Notes: generated by a model not told the origin, from the letters alone. DNA of 64,000 nucleotides from Methanobrevibacter woesei (GCF_003111605.1 NZ_MZGU01000003.1:124001-188000), one strand, 5' to 3'. Positions 43,468 to 54,259 are shown, counted from the first letter of the stretch. Made by a program: numbers and translations.

Positions 43468-44451
43468 TTACAATGAATCCATAAATTCTTTAATTTCTTT
43501 TTCTATTTTATATATTTCATTTGAGCCTACATGTCCCAACTCTGAATCAAATCTAATTAAAGTTGAATTTTCAATCATTTTAGACATTGGTATGCCATCA
43601 AGCTCCGGCGGAAAATATTGATCTTGATTAATAGCTATTATAAGTGTTTTGGCTTTAATATCTCCTAATTTATCCTCAATATCATAATGTAAAACTGCAT
43701 CATTTTCAAATTTAACATCATAAATGTCATCAAATAAGGATTCATCTCCAAATTCATCAAAAGACACATCTAAACTATGATTATCTTGTTTTCTATAAAA
43801 TTCTTTGGAAAATCCATAATTAAAGTAAATTAAAGAAGCCATTTTTAGAGTTACATTAAGAGAAGCATCAAATTTTTCACAACCATATTTTGGATTAGCT
43901 ACTATAATTTCATCCATAAGTTTTGATAAGATATAATTATGACCTGCTGTTTTATAGCTGCTTACCATTGAAACAACAAAATCCAAAGTGTCAGGATATA
44001 ATGCAGCCCAACTAAGAGCAACATAACCTCCTTTTGAGTTTCCAATTACTCCTTTAACCTTTTCAATAGAAAATTTTTCTTTTAAAAACTCCCTATGGAA
44101 ATTTACCATATCTTCAACTTCATAATGTGGGAATTCCTGGAATAATTTTGTTGTTGAAGGAGAACATGACCCTGGTTTGCCTAAACATGTCAAAGATATG
44201 AAAAAATATTTATCTTTATCAAAAGGACCATCTTGACCAACCAAATCCTTTAATTTATATAATGATGCAAAATTACCGCTAGAACCATGACAATATATAA
44301 TTGCATTAGAAATATTGCCCTCATCATCATATTGAGGAGTTCCAACAGAGATATACTCTACATCCACATCCTTAAGTTCTTGCCCATCTGAAAATTTAAA
44401 ATTGTTTAATTTGAAATATTGTGCTTGCTCTAAAAAGAAATTTTCACACAT
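43468..44451 (-). CDS. Alpha/beta-hydrolase, homoserine-acetyltransferase-like fold, 327 aa
   Basis: The catalytic triad is visible: nucleophile Ser in VIGNSKGGYVALSWAALYPD, Asp in IIAINQDQYFPPELDG, and His in SELGHVGSNE. The spacing and the DKDKYFFISLTCLGKPGSCS segment resemble MetX-type enzymes, but the usual MetX GGS-M-GG is GNSKGG here and overall similarity is weak, so methionine synthesis is not claimed. It may act as an esterase or acyltransferase. No signal peptide, so cytoplasmic. A 97-residue hypothetical gene follows on the same strand. Confidence 0.75.
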   Translation of the reverse strand: MCENFFLEQAQYFKLNNFKFSDGQELKDVDVEYISVGTPQYDDEGNISNAIIYCHGSSGNFASLYKLKDLVGQDGPFDKDKYFFISLTCLGKPGSCSPSTTKLFQEFPHYEVEDMVNFHREFLKEKFSIEKVKGVIGNSKGGYVALSWAALYPDTLDFVVSMVSSYKTAGHNYILSKLMDEIIVANPKYGCEKFDASLNVTLKMASLIYFNYGFSKEFYRKQDNHSLDVSFDEFGDESLFDDIYDVKFENDAVLHYDIEDKLGDIKAKTLIIAINQDQYFPPELDGIPMSKMIENSTLIRFDSELGHVGSNEIYKIEKEIKEFMDSL

Positions 44452-44576
44452 TTCATTCCCTCAGTAGATTTAATTATTAACCTATACTATTTCAACTATT
44501 TTATTCAAGTTTATTAAATTATTTTCTATCAATATCAAAAAAATTTATAAAAGTAAATTTTGAAATTATAGTAGTA

Positions 44577-45362
44577 ATGAAATATAAAACTCTAGAAAAC
44601 CCAGAATATGATGAAGCTTATGAATTAATAACTGAAGCATTGCGTAAAAAAGCAACAATAGTGATGTATACAAACTGTAAAGTGCTATATGAGGGACGTG
44701 CATTAAGTGAATTAGACTGGGGAGAAAGAATAATCCTAATAAAGCCAGATGGTTCCTTTTTAATACATCAAGACAAAAAAGTAGAACCTGTTAATTGGCA
44801 ACCTCCAAAATCAAAAACACGTGCTTTTATTAAAAATCAGCAGCTATTTTTAGAAAGTCATAGAAGAACACCAAAAGAGTTGTTAACTGTAGAATTAGAC
44901 AATATTCAGTTTATAAATTATGCATTGATTGAAGATTATGAAGAACTTGAACAGGCAGGTTATGAAAAAGATATGGGAGACATGATAATGGAAAATCCCC
45001 ATATTATTGAAGAAGGTTTTAAACCAACCTACAGAGAGTACAGTGTTGAACATGGTTTTATTGATATTTTAGGAAAAGATCACGAGAACAATTTAATGAT
45101 TCTAGAATTAAAAAGCCGTAAAGCTGGAGTAAGTGCAGTTAAACAACTTAAAAGATATATCTCTGACTTTGACGAAAGTGATAATGAAGAATTACATCAA
45201 TGTAAATCCGAAAAAAAGAAAATAAGAGGACTTCTTGTAGCACCAACTATTGATGAAGATGCTAAAGAACTAATTGAAGAAGAAGGAATTGAATTTGTAT
45301 CTGTAAATCCTCCAAAAGAGTTAAAAAGAGATAAAAAAATTACATTAGATGCATTTAATTAA
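44577..45362 (+). CDS. nucS: Endonuclease NucS, 261 aa
   Basis: The C-terminal RecB-like nuclease domain has catalytic Asp in HGFIDILGKDHENN, Glu-x-Lys in MILELKSRKAGVSAVKQLKR and then YISDFDES, as in NucS/EndoMS. The N-terminal half is the beta domain that binds DNA and PCNA (ALSELDWGERIILIKPDGSF, then LIHQDKKVEPVNWQPP). NucS cuts DNA at mismatches and branched ends and replaces MutS/MutL in many archaea. No clear ribosome-binding site is seen, so translation may be leaderless. Its stop overlaps the convergent gene by 8 bases. Confidence 0.92.
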   Translation: MKYKTLENPEYDEAYELITEALRKKATIVMYTNCKVLYEGRALSELDWGERIILIKPDGSFLIHQDKKVEPVNWQPPKSKTRAFIKNQQLFLESHRRTPKELLTVELDNIQFINYALIEDYEELEQAGYEKDMGDMIMENPHIIEEGFKPTYREYSVEHGFIDILGKDHENNLMILELKSRKAGVSAVKQLKRYISDFDESDNEELHQCKSEKKKIRGLLVAPTIDEDAKELIEEEGIEFVSVNPPKELKRDKKITLDAFN

Positions 45363-45840
45363 ATGAATCTTCAATTTTTTGCATTTCTTCAACATAATGT
45401 TTTAAAGCAAAACCATTAGCTGGAGTGGACTTAATTACATGACAATCTTTTTGGAGTTTATAAATTAAATAATCCCAATTTTCAAGTTCTATTGATTCGT
45501 CGTCATCCAATAACTCCAAATTATCTAATTCTTCAAGAATTAAGTTAAATTCTTTTTTCTCTAACTCGCAAGCTTCTTTTAAATCCATTTCTTGAACTTT
45601 AGGATTTAATTGAATTGCAATAGCAACAAAACCATTAACTTTTAAGTCATCAATTTCAAATGTGGAATTCCTAATTTCATCCATTGAGTGTTTTACATGC
45701 TCTACAGTATTTTTAGTTACAGGAATTTCATCAGATAAACCAATCTGATTTATTTCATAGCTATTTTTCCATTGCCCTAATTTATAAACAGCATAATTAA
45801 TATCATTCATTTTTATAATTTTTGTTTCTGTTTCAGCCAT
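45355..45840 (-). CDS. Hypothetical protein, 161 aa
   Basis: GGAGAT 4 bases before ATG 45840 marks the start; a longer frame (to 45900) adds 20 poorly supported residues. The protein is soluble, acidic and helical (LEKKEFNLILEELDNLELLD, MDEIRNSTFEIDDLKVNGF), with one or two cysteines. No recognisable catalytic motif. The last bases overlap nucS. Family unknown. Confidence 0.7.
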   Translation of the reverse strand: MAETETKIIKMNDINYAVYKLGQWKNSYEINQIGLSDEIPVTKNTVEHVKHSMDEIRNSTFEIDDLKVNGFVAIAIQLNPKVQEMDLKEACELEKKEFNLILEELDNLELLDDDESIELENWDYLIYKLQKDCHVIKSTPANGFALKHYVEEMQKIEDSFN

Positions 45841-45958
45841 AATATCTCCTTTTAAAGTAAATATTAAATTCAATTTTATAAAAAGTTTTCCAAAACCCAA
45901 ATAACATTAATTTAAATAATATAATTAATAAAAAAATAGACTAATAGGAGGTTTAGTT

Positions 45959-46675
45959 GTGAAAAAATGTCCTGAATGTGGAAATCCTAGTTATGATGGT
46001 GCTCCTGTTTGTGGAAACTGTGGATATAAATTCCCACCTCAAAGACCTAAAAATTTAAAAACTACAAGCATATTTGATGAAACCCAAAAAAGAAGACCTA
46101 AAACTCTTAAACGTAGAACTGAACCAAGTACAATTGAGATTATTAGGGAAAATAAATTAATTATTGGGATTATTGTACTTATAACAATTATTGCAATTTG
46201 TGGAATTGTCATAACAGGAACATCTAACCAAAGTACAAGCACAACAAGTGCAAGTGGTGCTGAATTAGCTACCTACGACGAATATGGATTTAGTTTCCAA
46301 TATCCGACAACATGGAATCAGACAGATGGTTTAGATGAATACCATGAAACTGCAATATTCTTTAATGCTGAAAATAATACAGTAGTGGAATATTATAATA
46401 TTACTAGTGATTCTACATCTTTAAGAGATATAAATCAAGAGAGAATAAGTGTTGCAATGAACGATGGAGACTATGTTGATACTGTTAGAACCATTACTTT
46501 AGATGGTAGAAATGCATCTGATATCATCCTTGAAAACGCTGATGGAGACTATACTAGATATGTTTCATTATTTACTGATGGCGAATTATTCGTGTACAAA
46601 ATTACTGGTGATTCCATTAATTCAGTAAACTCAACAACAATTAACGATGTAATTGCAACTTCCCATATTGGATAG
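45959..46675 (+). CDS. Zinc-ribbon, single-membrane-helix surface protein, 238 aa
   Basis: Starts at GTG 45959, supported by AGGAGGT seven bases upstream. An N-terminal zinc ribbon (KKCPECGNPSYDGAPVCGNC, four Cys) is followed by a basic cytoplasmic linker, a membrane helix (LIIGIIVLITIIAICGIVIT, about 65-85), a Ser/Thr-rich spacer, and an external domain beginning YDEYGFSFQYPTTWNQTDGL. That domain resembles the PsbP-like fold seen in many methanogen surface proteins. A cytoplasmic zinc ribbon with an external domain could link outside and inside; no function is known. Confidence 0.75.
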   Translation: MKKCPECGNPSYDGAPVCGNCGYKFPPQRPKNLKTTSIFDETQKRRPKTLKRRTEPSTIEIIRENKLIIGIIVLITIIAICGIVITGTSNQSTSTTSASGAELATYDEYGFSFQYPTTWNQTDGLDEYHETAIFFNAENNTVVEYYNITSDSTSLRDINQERISVAMNDGDYVDTVRTITLDGRNASDIILENADGDYTRYVSLFTDGELFVYKITGDSINSVNSTTINDVIATSHIG

Positions 46676-46726
46676 AATTTTTGTATGAATTCAATTCATA
46701 CCTCTTTTTTTATTTTAAGTGATTTT

Positions 46727-47566
46727 ATGAATACTATTAAAATTGCTCTTTGTCAGATGAAGGTAATTGATAATAAAGAAGAAAATCTTAAAAAAGCAAT
46801 ATCTATGATTAAAACTGCATCTAAAATGGATGCTAACCTTATTATTTTACCAGAAATGTTTAACTGTCCCTATGAAAATGAAAAATTTATTGAATACAGT
46901 GAAGAGGCTGAAAATAGTTATACATTAAATTTAATATCAAAAATAGCTAGTGAAGAGAAAAAATATATCCTTGCCGGATCCATTCCTGAAAAAGAAACAA
47001 CTTCAACTAGTGAGAAAATTTACAACACTTCTTTTATGTTTAATCCAAAGGGAAAAATAATAGCTAAACATAGAAAAATGCATTTATTTGACATTGATGT
47101 TAAAGGAAAAATCTATTTTAAAGAATCTGACACATTAAATGCAGGAAACCAAATTACAATTGCTGAAACTAGCTTTGGAAAAATTGGAATTGGAATCTGT
47201 TATGATATCCGTTTTCCAGAATTAGCCAGATTAATGGCACTTGAAGGAGCAGATATTTTATGTTATCCTGGTGCATTTAATCTTACAACTGGCCCTGCAC
47301 ATTGGGAAATGTTATTTAAAGCTAGAGCCTGCGATAACCAAGTATTTACAATTGGTGTTGCACCGGCACTTGATAAAAATGCAAATTATAACTCATATGG
47401 GCATTCCCTAATCGTTAATCCATGGGGAGAAATCATAAGCTCAGCTAGTTTTGAAGAAGAATTAATAATAGCTGAAATTGACTTAAATGAAATAAAAAAA
47501 GTTAGGGAAGAACTTCCCCTTTTAAAAAATAGGCGAAAAGACATTTATAATCTTGAAAAAAAGTAG
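46727..47566 (+). CDS. Carbon-nitrogen hydrolase (nitrilase superfamily), 279 aa
   Basis: The Glu-Lys-Cys triad is visible: Glu in LIILPEMFNCPYENE, Lys in IAKHRKMHLFDIDVKGK, Cys in GIGICYDIRFPELARLMALE. GPAHWEMLFKARACDNQVF and NPWGEIISSA also fit the omega-amidase/Nit2 branch, which hydrolyses amides such as 2-oxoglutaramate; the substrate is inferred only. ATG 46727 after GTGATTTT is preferred to a frame start 14 codons earlier. It stands alone, convergent with the HEAT-repeat gene. Confidence 0.87.
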   Translation: MNTIKIALCQMKVIDNKEENLKKAISMIKTASKMDANLIILPEMFNCPYENEKFIEYSEEAENSYTLNLISKIASEEKKYILAGSIPEKETTSTSEKIYNTSFMFNPKGKIIAKHRKMHLFDIDVKGKIYFKESDTLNAGNQITIAETSFGKIGIGICYDIRFPELARLMALEGADILCYPGAFNLTTGPAHWEMLFKARACDNQVFTIGVAPALDKNANYNSYGHSLIVNPWGEIISSASFEEELIIAEIDLNEIKKVREELPLLKNRRKDIYNLEKK

Positions 47567-47576
47567 TTTAAATTAA

Positions 47577-48428
47577 TTAAACTAACTTTTCTCTTCTTTT
47601 TTGGAAAAATTTCTCTTTTCCAGGTTTTTTCTCAGATAAAACTTCAATAGCCCTATCAATTACGCGCAACTCATTTTCTAAATCATTGCTTTTTCTATAA
47701 AGAATACATAATCTTTTATATGGAGTGTCTTTATCCTGACCTTCATCCAAATATTTCTCATACTCCTTAATAGCTTTTTGAGGATTAGTTTTTTCAAATC
47801 CTTTAATTGTGCTTAAAGGCATTACTTTAGATATTACTTTTCCCTCTTTTTTAGCATCAGCAACTTTTTTAGCTTTTTTTAATGCCTTATTACATGAAGA
47901 TTTGAACCTTTTCTCATCATTAGTACTTCTTGCTTTTTTAATTAAATCAATAGCTTCAGGAGTAGCTAAATCACTTAATGCATGAATAGCTGCAAGACAG
48001 ACACCATAATCTTCGTCTTCAAGACATTTGGAAATTACCTCTAACTCATTTTCAGCTTGAAGTTCACCTAATGCCCTTACAGACATTTTACGAACTCCAA
48101 AGTCTTCATCATCAATTGCATCTACAAAATATGGAATTGCATTAGAATTTCCCATTTCTTTTAAAGCATAAGCAAGAAAACGTTTATCTTTTCCTTCTGC
48201 ATTCTTAAATCTATCAGTTAATTTATCAAAAGCAGCATCACCAAAATTACCCAATATTCCTGCTGCTTTAAATCTAACTTGAGTATTATCATCAGTTGTT
48301 GCTTCAATTAATGGATCAATAGCTATTTCATCATTAACATTCATTAAATATTCAAGACTATCCATTTTAATATTTACATCATCATCATTAAGTCCATTAA
48401 TAGCATCATCTATTGTTGTTTGGGCCAT
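47577..48428 (-). CDS. HEAT-repeat protein, 283 aa
   Basis: At least five HEAT-like repeats at about 5-190 (DPLIEATTDDNTQVRFKAAG, AIPYFVDAIDDEDFGVRKMS, VISKCLEDEDYGVCLAAIHA), of the PBS-lyase type, then a helical C-terminal part (INPQKAIKEYEKYLDEGQDK). Such repeats bind other proteins. No catalytic domain and no membrane segment. GTGATTTT precedes the ATG. The partner is unknown. Confidence 0.85.
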   Translation of the reverse strand: MAQTTIDDAINGLNDDDVNIKMDSLEYLMNVNDEIAIDPLIEATTDDNTQVRFKAAGILGNFGDAAFDKLTDRFKNAEGKDKRFLAYALKEMGNSNAIPYFVDAIDDEDFGVRKMSVRALGELQAENELEVISKCLEDEDYGVCLAAIHALSDLATPEAIDLIKKARSTNDEKRFKSSCNKALKKAKKVADAKKEGKVISKVMPLSTIKGFEKTNPQKAIKEYEKYLDEGQDKDTPYKRLCILYRKSNDLENELRVIDRAIEVLSEKKPGKEKFFQKRREKLV

Positions 48429-48525
48429 AAAATCACTCTCTCTAATTAATTTAAAAATAGATATAGTATATAATTATTAGTGAAAACAACATATATAATT
48501 TTTACATAACTGCGAGATATTAAAA

Positions 48526-51126
48526 ATGATTAGCGAACAGACAAAGACTTACTCTAAAAAGGCAATTTATAAAAAACTTCATCCTTGGGTTAGACAGTGG
48601 TTTGATGAAAATTTTGATGATTTTACACCTGCTCAAAAGCAAGCCATTGTTGAAATTCACAATAAAAAGAATATATTAATATCTTCACCAACAGGGTCTG
48701 GAAAAACATTAACTGCTTTTTTATCCATCATAAGTGAACTTGTAACTCTTTCACAAAAAGAAGAATTAACAGACAATGTTTACTGCATTTATATTTCTCC
48801 TTTAAAAGCTCTAGACAATGATATTGAAAAAAATCTAGAAGAACCCCTTAAAGGCATTGAAAAAATTGCAGGCCATGAATTAGGAATTAGAAAAGCAGTT
48901 AGAACTGGTGATACAAGCCAATATCAAAGACAGAAAATGCTTAAAAAACCACCACACATCCTAATTACAACTCCAGAAACATTATCAATTTTACTTGTGG
49001 CACCTAAGTTTAGAGAAAAATTAAGCCATGTAAAATATGTTATTATTGATGAAATCCATTCATTAGCTGATAACAAAAGAGGGGTTCATTTAAGTTTATC
49101 TCTAGAAAGATTACATCATTTAATTGGTGGTTTTACACGTATAGGATTATCTGCAACTGTAAGCCCTCTTGAAGAAGTTGCTAAATTTCTAGTTGGATAT
49201 GAATATGGTATTGAACGGGACTGTTTAGTAGCTAGTGTAAATTATCTAAAAGAACTGGATATGGAAGTAATATCACCAGTAAGCGATATTGTATTAGCAG
49301 ATGATGAAGATACAAGATTAGCTACTTATGATATCCTAGATGATTTGATACAAGAAAATAAAACAACTTTAATCTTTACAAATACCCGAAGTGGTACTGA
49401 AAGATTTGTATATAATCTTAAGACCATGTATCCTTCCCATTATAATAGCAATAACATAATGGCTCATCATTCATCCTTATCTAAAGAAGTTAGATTGGAA
49501 ACCGAGAATAAATTAAAAAATGGAGAACTTAAATGTGTAATTTCCTCCACATCCCTAGAACTGGGGATAGATATAGGATATATTGATTTGGTAGTGCTCA
49601 TTAACTCACCGAAATCTGTTTCAAGAGCACTACAAAGAATTGGAAGAAGCGGACATAGACTACATGAAAAATCCAAAGGAAAAATAATTGTAACAGATAG
49701 AGATGACCTTGTTGAATGTTCTGTTCTCCTGAAAGATGCCAAAGAAGGAAAAATAGATAAAATCAATATTCCTAAAAACTGCCTTGATGTTTTAGCACAG
49801 CACATTTATGGAATGGCAATCGAAAACCCATGGGATATTGATTATGCTTATGATGTAATAAGAAAAAGTTACTGCTATAAAGATCTTACAAGAGATGATT
49901 ATGAAGATGTTTTAAGTTATATGGCTGGAGAATATTCTGAACTTGAAGAAAGATATGTCTATGCTAAAATATGGATTGATTATAAAGAGAACACCTTTGG
50001 AAAAAGAGGAAAACTAGCTAGAGCTCTTTATTCAACTAATATCGGAACAATACCTGACAGTTCAGGAGTTCTTGTTAAATGTGATGGTGAAACAGTTGGA
50101 AAAATTGAAGAAGATTTTATGGAAAGATTGAAAAAAGGAGACACATTCGTTTTAGGAGGAAACACCTACAGATTCAACTATGGAAAAGGAATGACAATAA
50201 ATGTTTCACCAGCTAGTGGACCACCTACCATCCCTTCCTGGTTTTCACAGCAATTACCTCTTTCATTTGATTTAGCTATGGATATTCAGAGATTTAGAGC
50301 ACATATGGATTCTAAATTCCAGTACAGAAGAAGCAAAGAAGAAATAATGGAATTCATCCATGAATACTTGTATGTTGATGATTTTGCAGCTAATTCAATC
50401 TATGAATACTTTGTTGAACAGTACAAATATGCAAAAATCCCAAGTAACCGTAAAATGCTTATTGAATATTATACTGGATTTGGAGGTAAAAAATTCGTAA
50501 TATTCCATAGTTTATTTGGAAGAAAAGTTAATGATGCCTTATCACGAGCGACTGCTTACTTGGTAGCAAAAAGATATAATGCCAATGTTACCATATCAAT
50601 TTCAGACAATGGATTTTATTTAAGTTCTGATGGTAAAATTGGAGGTCTTGAATCCTTTAGAGAATTAACACCTGAAAACTTTAGAAATATTTTAACACAG
50701 TCATTAAGTAAAACTGAAACATTAGCTAGTAGATTCAGACATTGTGCTGGTCGTTCTTTAATGACACTTAGACGATACAAAGGAAAATCAAAATCTGTTG
50801 GACGTCAACAAGTAAGAGGAAAAATATTGCTTAAATTTGTTGAAGAAATGGATGATAACTTCCCAATACTTTCAGAAGCACGAAGAGAAACATTGGAAGA
50901 TTATATGGATGTTGAAAATGCAGAAAAAGTTATTCAATGGATAGCTAATGAAGAAATGGAGATAAAAGTAATAAATACAGTAATTCCAACTCCTTTTGCA
51001 TTTAATCTTGTTTCACAAGGATATTTAGATGTATTAAATCAGAATGATAAAGCAGAATTTACAAAACGTATGCATAAAGCAGTGTTAGATAAAATAAAAT
51101 CCAAATTAGAAGATGAATACTACTAA
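48526..51126 (+). CDS. lhr: Lhr-type superfamily 2 DNA helicase, 866 aa
   Basis: Helicase motifs: [22 protein letters not shown] (Walker A), [17 protein letters not shown] (DEIH), [59 protein letters not shown], and [21 protein letters not shown]. The Lhr core then continues with a winged-helix and beta-sheet cassette ([40 protein letters not shown]). Length matches the Lhr core. Archaeal Lhr proteins unwind forked DNA/RNA in repair. It is followed by a flavodoxin 9 bases later. Confidence 0.92.
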   Translation: MISEQTKTYSKKAIYKKLHPWVRQWFDENFDDFTPAQKQAIVEIHNKKNILISSPTGSGKTLTAFLSIISELVTLSQKEELTDNVYCIYISPLKALDNDIEKNLEEPLKGIEKIAGHELGIRKAVRTGDTSQYQRQKMLKKPPHILITTPETLSILLVAPKFREKLSHVKYVIIDEIHSLADNKRGVHLSLSLERLHHLIGGFTRIGLSATVSPLEEVAKFLVGYEYGIERDCLVASVNYLKELDMEVISPVSDIVLADDEDTRLATYDILDDLIQENKTTLIFTNTRSGTERFVYNLKTMYPSHYNSNNIMAHHSSLSKEVRLETENKLKNGELKCVISSTSLELGIDIGYIDLVVLINSPKSVSRALQRIGRSGHRLHEKSKGKIIVTDRDDLVECSVLLKDAKEGKIDKINIPKNCLDVLAQHIYGMAIENPWDIDYAYDVIRKSYCYKDLTRDDYEDVLSYMAGEYSELEERYVYAKIWIDYKENTFGKRGKLARALYSTNIGTIPDSSGVLVKCDGETVGKIEEDFMERLKKGDTFVLGGNTYRFNYGKGMTINVSPASGPPTIPSWFSQQLPLSFDLAMDIQRFRAHMDSKFQYRRSKEEIMEFIHEYLYVDDFAANSIYEYFVEQYKYAKIPSNRKMLIEYYTGFGGKKFVIFHSLFGRKVNDALSRATAYLVAKRYNANVTISISDNGFYLSSDGKIGGLESFRELTPENFRNILTQSLSKTETLASRFRHCAGRSLMTLRRYKGKSKSVGRQQVRGKILLKFVEEMDDNFPILSEARRETLEDYMDVENAEKVIQWIANEEMEIKVINTVIPTPFAFNLVSQGYLDVLNQNDKAEFTKRMHKAVLDKIKSKLEDEYY

Positions 51127-51134
51127 GTGATAAC

Positions 51135-51602
51135 ATGAAAACATTAATAGTCTATTATTCTAGAACTGGAAATACAGATAAAATAGCTAAGATAATTCAG
51201 GAAAAACTAAACTGCGATATAGAAAGAATAACTGATAATGACAAATATAAAGGAATCTTAGGGTTTATTAAAGGAGGTTTCAATGCAGTTAGCGGTCGTG
51301 GAACCACTATTAATCAATGCAGTAAAAATCCTGAGGAATATGACTTAATTATTATTGGAACTCCTGTTTGGGCAGGAACCTTAGCCGTACCTGTAAACAC
51401 TTACATAATACAGAACAGAGAAAAGTTTAAAAGAAAAATAGCTTGTTTTACTACATGTGGCTCAAGCGGTTATGAAGAAACAGTGAAAGAAATATCTAAA
51501 AGATGTGAAAAAAGTTTATCTGCAACATTATCTATAACAGAAGCTGATTTAAATAATCCTAGTGAAAAAATAAATACTTTCATAAACAAAATTAAAAATT
51601 AG
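51135..51602 (+). CDS. Flavodoxin-family protein, 155 aa
   Basis: FMN-binding start KTLIVYYSRTGNTDKIAKII (the phosphate loop SRTGNT) and DLIIIGTPVWAGTLAVPVNT, with ACFTTCGSSGYEETVKEI as the third FMN loop; the size is right for a flavodoxin. It probably carries electrons at low potential, partner unknown. GTGATAAC precedes the ATG. It overlaps no neighbour and lies between the helicase and small membrane-protein genes. Confidence 0.87.
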   Translation: MKTLIVYYSRTGNTDKIAKIIQEKLNCDIERITDNDKYKGILGFIKGGFNAVSGRGTTINQCSKNPEEYDLIIIGTPVWAGTLAVPVNTYIIQNREKFKRKIACFTTCGSSGYEETVKEISKRCEKSLSATLSITEADLNNPSEKINTFINKIKN

Positions 51603-51630
51603 TCTTTTAATAAATAAAAAGGTGAATAAA

Positions 51631-51999
51631 ATGACTAAATGGAGTGCCGTAATAGTCGGATTTATATTAGCAGTAATTGTAAAAACTTTTTTTGCAAATT
51701 ATGAGTTTTTAGGACTGTTGATGGTTGGATTTATAGTTGGTGCATTAGCTAGAGAAGGAATCTTTGGAGGAATATGGAATGCAGCTGTTGCAGGAGCATT
51801 TGGAACCATAGTTTGTGCTATAATATTTGTAATTATGGCTACTTTTGGTGGAGCATTAATCGGATTGTTTGGAGGCCTTATAGGATTTACAGTATCTGGT
51901 ATTTCCACTATATTCATAGTCATTGGTAATTTAATTTATTATGCGATTGTAATGGGAATCGCTGGAGGCGTTGGAGGAGCAATAACTTCCAGAAATTAA
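51631..51999 (+). CDS. Small multi-pass membrane protein (DUF5518-like), 122 aa
   Basis: Four hydrophobic helices with many small residues (AVIVGFILAVIVKTFF, FLGLLMVGFIVGALAREGIF, AVAGAFGTIVCAIIFVIM, GGALIGLFGGLIGFTVSGIS) resemble the DUF5518 family common in archaea; function unknown. GGTGAATAAA is the ribosome-binding site for ATG 51631, so the earlier GTG (51622) is not taken. It is followed 15 bases later by a related membrane protein. Confidence 0.75.
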   Translation: MTKWSAVIVGFILAVIVKTFFANYEFLGLLMVGFIVGALAREGIFGGIWNAAVAGAFGTIVCAIIFVIMATFGGALIGLFGGLIGFTVSGISTIFIVIGNLIYYAIVMGIAGGVGGAITSRN

Positions 52000-52014
52000 A
52001 TTGGAGATTATAAA

Positions 52015-52404
52015 ATGAAAGAAATGTTAAATGAAATCGATTGGAAATCATTAATATTTGGAGCTGCATTTTGTGCAGTTATAGCTATGTTCGGTTCTAG
52101 TCCTGGACTTGAAATATTAGCTCCATTTGCATCTGTTGGATTATTGTATATTGGATATAAAGGAAAAAATTTAACTTATGGTACAATTTTAGGAGCTATA
52201 GGTGCAATACCATTATTTTTAGTAGCAATGTATGGTGGGCTTGGATCATTTACAATAACTTCAACAACAGTTGTATTAATATTAATAAGCTGTTTAATAA
52301 TTGGAGCACTCCTTGGATTTGTTGGAGCACTTTTCCATAAAAACTATATAAAAACAAAAAAAGCAAAAGAACAACGTGGAAAAAATAAGAAAAATAAAAA
52401 ATAA
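52015..52404 (+). CDS. Small multi-pass membrane protein, 129 aa
   Basis: Four membrane helices (SLIFGAAFCAVIAMFG, LEILAPFASVGLLYIGY, GTILGAIGAIPLFLVAMYGG, TTVVLILISCLIIGALLGFV) with a basic, Lys-rich C-terminal tail (KKAKEQRGKNKKNKK), likely cytoplasmic. Probably a paralogue or partner of the preceding protein, with which it is co-translated (GGAGATTA before the ATG). Function unknown. Confidence 0.75.
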   Translation: MKEMLNEIDWKSLIFGAAFCAVIAMFGSSPGLEILAPFASVGLLYIGYKGKNLTYGTILGAIGAIPLFLVAMYGGLGSFTITSTTVVLILISCLIIGALLGFVGALFHKNYIKTKKAKEQRGKNKKNKK

Positions 52405-52438
52405 GAAAAAATAATGATTTTATGTTATTATTTTTTCT
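52404..52438. terminator. 12-bp perfect inverted repeat shared by convergent genes
   Basis: AGAAAAAATAAT (52404-52415), an 11-base loop and ATTATTTTTTCT (52427-52438) form an A-T rich stem with T-runs on both strands. It overlaps the 3' end of purP and starts at the stop of the membrane-protein gene, so it most likely terminates both transcripts. Confidence 0.6.
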
Positions 52439-53514
52439 AATTCATCTCTTTCTAGTGCTTTTTTAATTTCAACAGAAATTCTTCTTCCCATACTCATTGG
52501 TTTACCATGTGTAAGGTAACTGTAAGGAGAACTATCCATAAATGTATTAGTACCACCATCAGTTCTTGCACTTATTTCAAAACAAATTACTTCTAAATTA
52601 TCATTAACCAATGTTTGCATACAGAATGGACCATTCATACCAGGAGCAACTAATTTTTTAGCACTTTCCACTAATTTGTCACCCATTTCGAAAACTTGAG
52701 GTAATAAAGATTCTCTAATAACTGCTGGGTGATTTCCAGTAACTACATATGAAGGGCTTAAATCAATATCTAATTGATCTTTTGCAGGCATTCTTACATA
52801 TCCATCAATACTAGATTCATATCTTGTATCCATACCCATTACTTCAACTTTATCATCTAAAGCAGAATAGAAATAATGTATACAATAGTTACATCCTGAA
52901 ACATACTCTTCAATGTGTGCATTAGCTACATCTTTATCTTCAAGCCAACCACGTTCTTTCATTGCATCTATTTTCTTATCAAACTCTTCTGGTGAAGATG
53001 CAACAAAGTATCCTCTTCCACCTCTAGCACCAGGGAATTTAACCATTACTGGCCTGTCAATATCAGCTGGACTATCATATTTGAAAGGAATTCTTACTTC
53101 ACCATCAACTAAAAGTTGTCTTTCTTTATCTCTTTCTGCTTCCCACCTTAAAATATCCCTATTCCCAAACATAGGCACATTAAACTTATCTTCAACATTA
53201 TCAAGGCCTGCATAAGCAACAAAAGAACCATGAGGCACTACAATAGCATTCATATCTCTTAATTGTTGTTGAACATCCTCATTAACAATGTCTTTAAACT
53301 GATCAACAATAATATATTCATCTGCTACATCAAAACGTTGATAAGGAACTTCTCTTCCTTTTTCACAAACAACAGCAGTTCTAAATCCTTCATCTTTTGC
53401 TCCTCTTAAAATATGTAATGAAGTGTGACTACCTAGAGTAGCAATTGTAATATTTTCCTTATCATAGTTCTTTAAAATCTCCAAAATATCCTCTTTTTTT
53501 ACTTCACCCATCAT
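52420..53514 (-). CDS. purP: FAICAR synthetase (formate-dependent AICAR formyltransferase), PurP, 364 aa
   Basis: Archaeal purine enzyme that adds formyl to AICAR using formate and ATP. Match over the whole length: [48 protein letters not shown], the ATP-grasp region [19 protein letters not shown] and [20 protein letters not shown]. Length is typical. GGAGAG precedes the two adjacent ATGs (53514 and 53511); either may start it. It replaces the bacterial PurH transformylase that needs folate. Confidence 0.95.
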   Translation of the reverse strand: MMGEVKKEDILEILKNYDKENITIATLGSHTSLHILRGAKDEGFRTAVVCEKGREVPYQRFDVADEYIIVDQFKDIVNEDVQQQLRDMNAIVVPHGSFVAYAGLDNVEDKFNVPMFGNRDILRWEAERDKERQLLVDGEVRIPFKYDSPADIDRPVMVKFPGARGGRGYFVASSPEEFDKKIDAMKERGWLEDKDVANAHIEEYVSGCNYCIHYFYSALDDKVEVMGMDTRYESSIDGYVRMPAKDQLDIDLSPSYVVTGNHPAVIRESLLPQVFEMGDKLVESAKKLVAPGMNGPFCMQTLVNDNLEVICFEISARTDGGTNTFMDSSPYSYLTHGKPMSMGRRISVEIKKALERDELEKIIT

Positions 53515-53723
53515 TATCTCTCCATGAAAAGTATAATATTAAATATTATCTTAACAACTTATAATAGTTTTTATTTAATTATTTAAAAAAATTAATTAAA
53601 TGATATAATATGCAATGAAAAGATTTAAAAAAGCTGAATAAAATCCTTAAAAACTAGTGAATAAACATATATAATATTGCTTTAAAAAATAATAACATAA
53701 ATTTTTATTAGGATACAAAGATT

Positions 53724-54251
53724 ATGTTAATTGGACTAATATCAGATACACACATTCCAGACAGAATGAGAGAGCTTCCAGAAAAAGTATTTGAAGCTTT
53801 TAAAGATGTTGAAATGATTTTACATGCTGGAGATGTAACTTCACAAGAAGTTATTGAAAAATTAGAAGAAATAGCACCAGTAACAGCCATACAAGGAAAT
53901 ACTGATAGAATAGTTGGATTGAACTTGCCTAAAACAGCTGTTGTTGAAGCTGAGGAACTTAAAATAGGAGTAATACATGGTGAAGTTTATCCAAGAGCAG
54001 ATACCCAACAATTACATTATCTTGCAAAACAATTAGATGTGGATATTCTTGTAAGTGGACATTCACATCAGCCAAAAGTAGAGAAAGTGGAAGATGTGCT
54101 TTTGATAAATCCTGGAAGTCCAACTGTTCCAAGATTAGCAGATAGAACTGTCATGATACTTGAGATTAATAAAAAAGAAGTGGATGTGGAATTAGTTAAA
54201 GTTGGAAGTCCAATCTGTAGTTCTCTAGATTTAACAAGATTTAAACATTAG
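53724..54251 (+). CDS. YfcE/MJ0936-type metallophosphoesterase, 175 aa
   Basis: Two-metal motifs in order: [12 protein letters not shown] (D-x-H), [12 protein letters not shown] (GD), AIQGNTDRI (GN-x-D), and the closing VIHGEVYP plus [12 protein letters not shown] with [10 protein letters not shown]. Length matches the small YfcE type, which hydrolyses phosphodiesters in vitro; the cell substrate is unknown. The RlmE gene follows after 8 bases. Confidence 0.9.
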   Translation: MLIGLISDTHIPDRMRELPEKVFEAFKDVEMILHAGDVTSQEVIEKLEEIAPVTAIQGNTDRIVGLNLPKTAVVEAEELKIGVIHGEVYPRADTQQLHYLAKQLDVDILVSGHSHQPKVEKVEDVLLINPGSPTVPRLADRTVMILEINKKEVDVELVKVGSPICSSLDLTRFKH

Positions 54252-54259
54252 GTGTAAAC

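Noticed and set aside
43468-44451. Homoserine O-acetyltransferase MetX
   Set aside because: Fold and triad are similar, but the nucleophile motif GNSKGG and overall divergence do not fit true MetX, and no methionine gene is nearby.
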